Source: Lunularia cruciata (lineage: Eukaryota > Streptophyta > Marchantiopsida > Lunulariales > Lunulariaceae). From it: a stretch of 64,000 nt of DNA. A program made the position numbers and the translations under genes. The stretch lies in assembly GCA_948567375.1 (NCBI GenBank), contig OX419761.1, positions 46,006,501 through 46,070,500 on the forward strand, in the 5' to 3' direction. Positions 63,098-64,000 of the stretch are shown here, piece by piece. The notes below the pieces were generated by a model. It did no database searches, was not told the DNA's origin, and saw only the letters and a list, made by a program, of their open reading frames with translations. The first letter of the stretch is position 1, and each line of letters opens with the position of its first letter.

Positions 63098-63523
63098 TGT
63101 AACAATATGGAGTTTAGCGATGGAGTTAGTTAGGCTTACAAAGTAGCACATAAGACAAAGTAGCCTATAATATTCCAGAAGTATCTAGGAAGCTTCTTGG
63201 GAAGCTTCTTGGCTAGCTTAGCTTGCACCTCAAGTAAGTAGTTTCTAGAAGGAAGCTTCTAGAAGCTTCCAACTAGCTTAGCTTGCACGCCAAGTAGACG
63301 ACTTCTAGAAGGAAGCTTATTGAGAAGCTTCCTAGTTAACTTGGCTTGCACTCTAAGAAATCGGCTTGAGGAAGCTTCTTGAGAAGCTTCTCAAGGGCCT
63401 TGTAGGCTACCTATAAATACCAAAGCCAAAGCTCATGCTAGGCATTCAGAGTTTTCTCTCATTCAAGTGTCCCAATGTGAGTTTCCATTCTCCTATATCT
63501 CTCCTTGGATTTAGTCTTTTACA
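63098..63523 (+). repeat. 3' LTR (426 bp)
   Basis: Same ends as the 5' LTR (TGTAACAATATGG to TCTTTTACA). It is 24 bases longer, because two GAAGCTTC(T)TG(A/G)GAAGCTTC palindromic modules are present in full here but collapsed in the 5' copy. Confidence 0.95.
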
Positions 63524-63528
63524 GAATG

Positions 63529-64000
63529 CAAAAGACCAACCAAGACATGCATCAAGTTGTTATGAGAAAAATTGGATAAACAAATTTTGGTTAATTAGCT
63601 ATGATATAATGGTATATTGTAGATTATTATTCATATTAGAAAGACATAAACACATAATCATCCTCTAACTAAAACTAACATCTCCACATAGTCATCCTCT
63701 AAATAGTTTGAAAGTTGAGAACCTTGCAACACTAAAACATCTTAGAGAGTGGGTTGCAAATGCTTGAAATTTACCCAACATAAGCTTTAGAGGAGATGAT
63801 TTGACTAGAATTTGAGAAATTAGGAAGTAATGCTACTCAACCATGACTGCAACATAGTATGCCCAATTTGCAATAGCTCATACAATCTTGGCATCCCCAT
63901 TCAAAGGGCAAGGTTCAAGTAGTTCCTACACAAAACCAACAATTTTTTTTTAAAAATCCAAATGGATAGAAGCACAAAATTTCATGGATTTGTTTGACTT
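63529..64000. other. flanking AT-rich DNA, nothing seen
   Basis: No reading frame, repeat or regulatory motif that I can support. The 77-codon frame starting at 63,435 is mostly LTR sequence. Confidence 0.6.

Larger units (their letters stand above)
57868..63523 (+). mobile_element. full-length Ty3/gypsy chromovirus LTR retrotransposon, inactive
   Basis: The element is 5,656 bp, bounded by TG...CA LTRs and a perfect 5-bp target duplication GAATG (57,863-57,867 and 63,524-63,528). Order is 5' LTR, primer-binding site, gag with zinc knuckle, protease, reverse transcriptase, RNase H, integrase, chromodomain, purine tract, 3' LTR. The domain order RT-RH-INT and the C-terminal chromodomain place it among chromoviruses. 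Gag and pol are interrupted by many stops and several frameshifts, so it cannot code for its own movement. The LTRs differ at about 8% of aligned positions by eye, mostly transitions, plus two larger indels, so the insertion is not recent. Confidence 0.95.

Noticed and set aside
1-64000. tRNA, rRNA and CRISPR arrays
   Set aside because: I looked for tRNA B-box-like GGTTCGANNCC contexts and regularly spaced repeats by eye and saw none convincing. A tRNAscan-SE run would settle the tRNA question.

Overview
The window looks like plant nuclear chromosome. It has three spliced genes with GT-AG introns (one GC-AG), AT-rich intergenic DNA, AT and AG microsatellites, a 200-N assembly gap and a decayed Ty3/gypsy chromovirus. 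The proteins are land-plant types: an ALA-interacting subunit, a DMAP1/SWC4 homologue, and a poly-proline protein of the plant hydroxyproline-rich/CHUP1-like class. I lean towards a non-seed plant such as a bryophyte, but nothing here proves it.

Layout: (1) 1-157, minus strand: probable 5' end of an unrecognised gene cut by the window edge. (2) 1895-5021, plus strand: 8-exon ALIS/CDC50 gene, predicted 360 aa. (3) 5.0-20.4 kb: no intact gene; holds a probable solo LTR (10.06-10.52 kb) and a dead LINE-like reverse transcriptase (10.54-11.95 kb), both on the minus strand. (4) 20.38-20.72 kb: TATA box followed by a long, nearly continuous stem-loop that looks like a microRNA precursor. (5) 20.7-32.3 kb: intergenic, with palindromes, direct repeats, microsatellites and the gap. 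(6) 41,229-32,324, minus strand: 13-exon gene for a 916-residue coiled-coil/poly-proline protein; two of its introns contain tandem duplications. (7) 41.2-50.4 kb: leader/promoter, then a repeat-containing stretch without a recognisable gene. (8) 55,553-50,402, minus strand: 16-exon SWC4/DMAP1 gene, predicted 472 aa. (9) 57,868-63,523: full-length chromovirus with LTRs and a 5-bp target duplication, broken by stops and frameshifts.

The three host genes are housekeeping-type and give no sign of acting as a cluster: ALIS serves lipid flippases in membranes, SWC4 serves the SWR1/NuA4 chromatin complexes, and the poly-proline protein is of unclear function. Exon borders were read by hand from splice signals, reading-phase continuity and remembered family sequences. 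All three models close in frame (1083, 2751 and 1419 coding bases including stop).

The most promising undescribed item is the hairpin at 20,590-20,717. Next are a perfect 32-bp palindrome at 22,732-22,763 and the intronic tandem units at 33.6-35.0 kb. I found no evidence of a multi-gene novel system.
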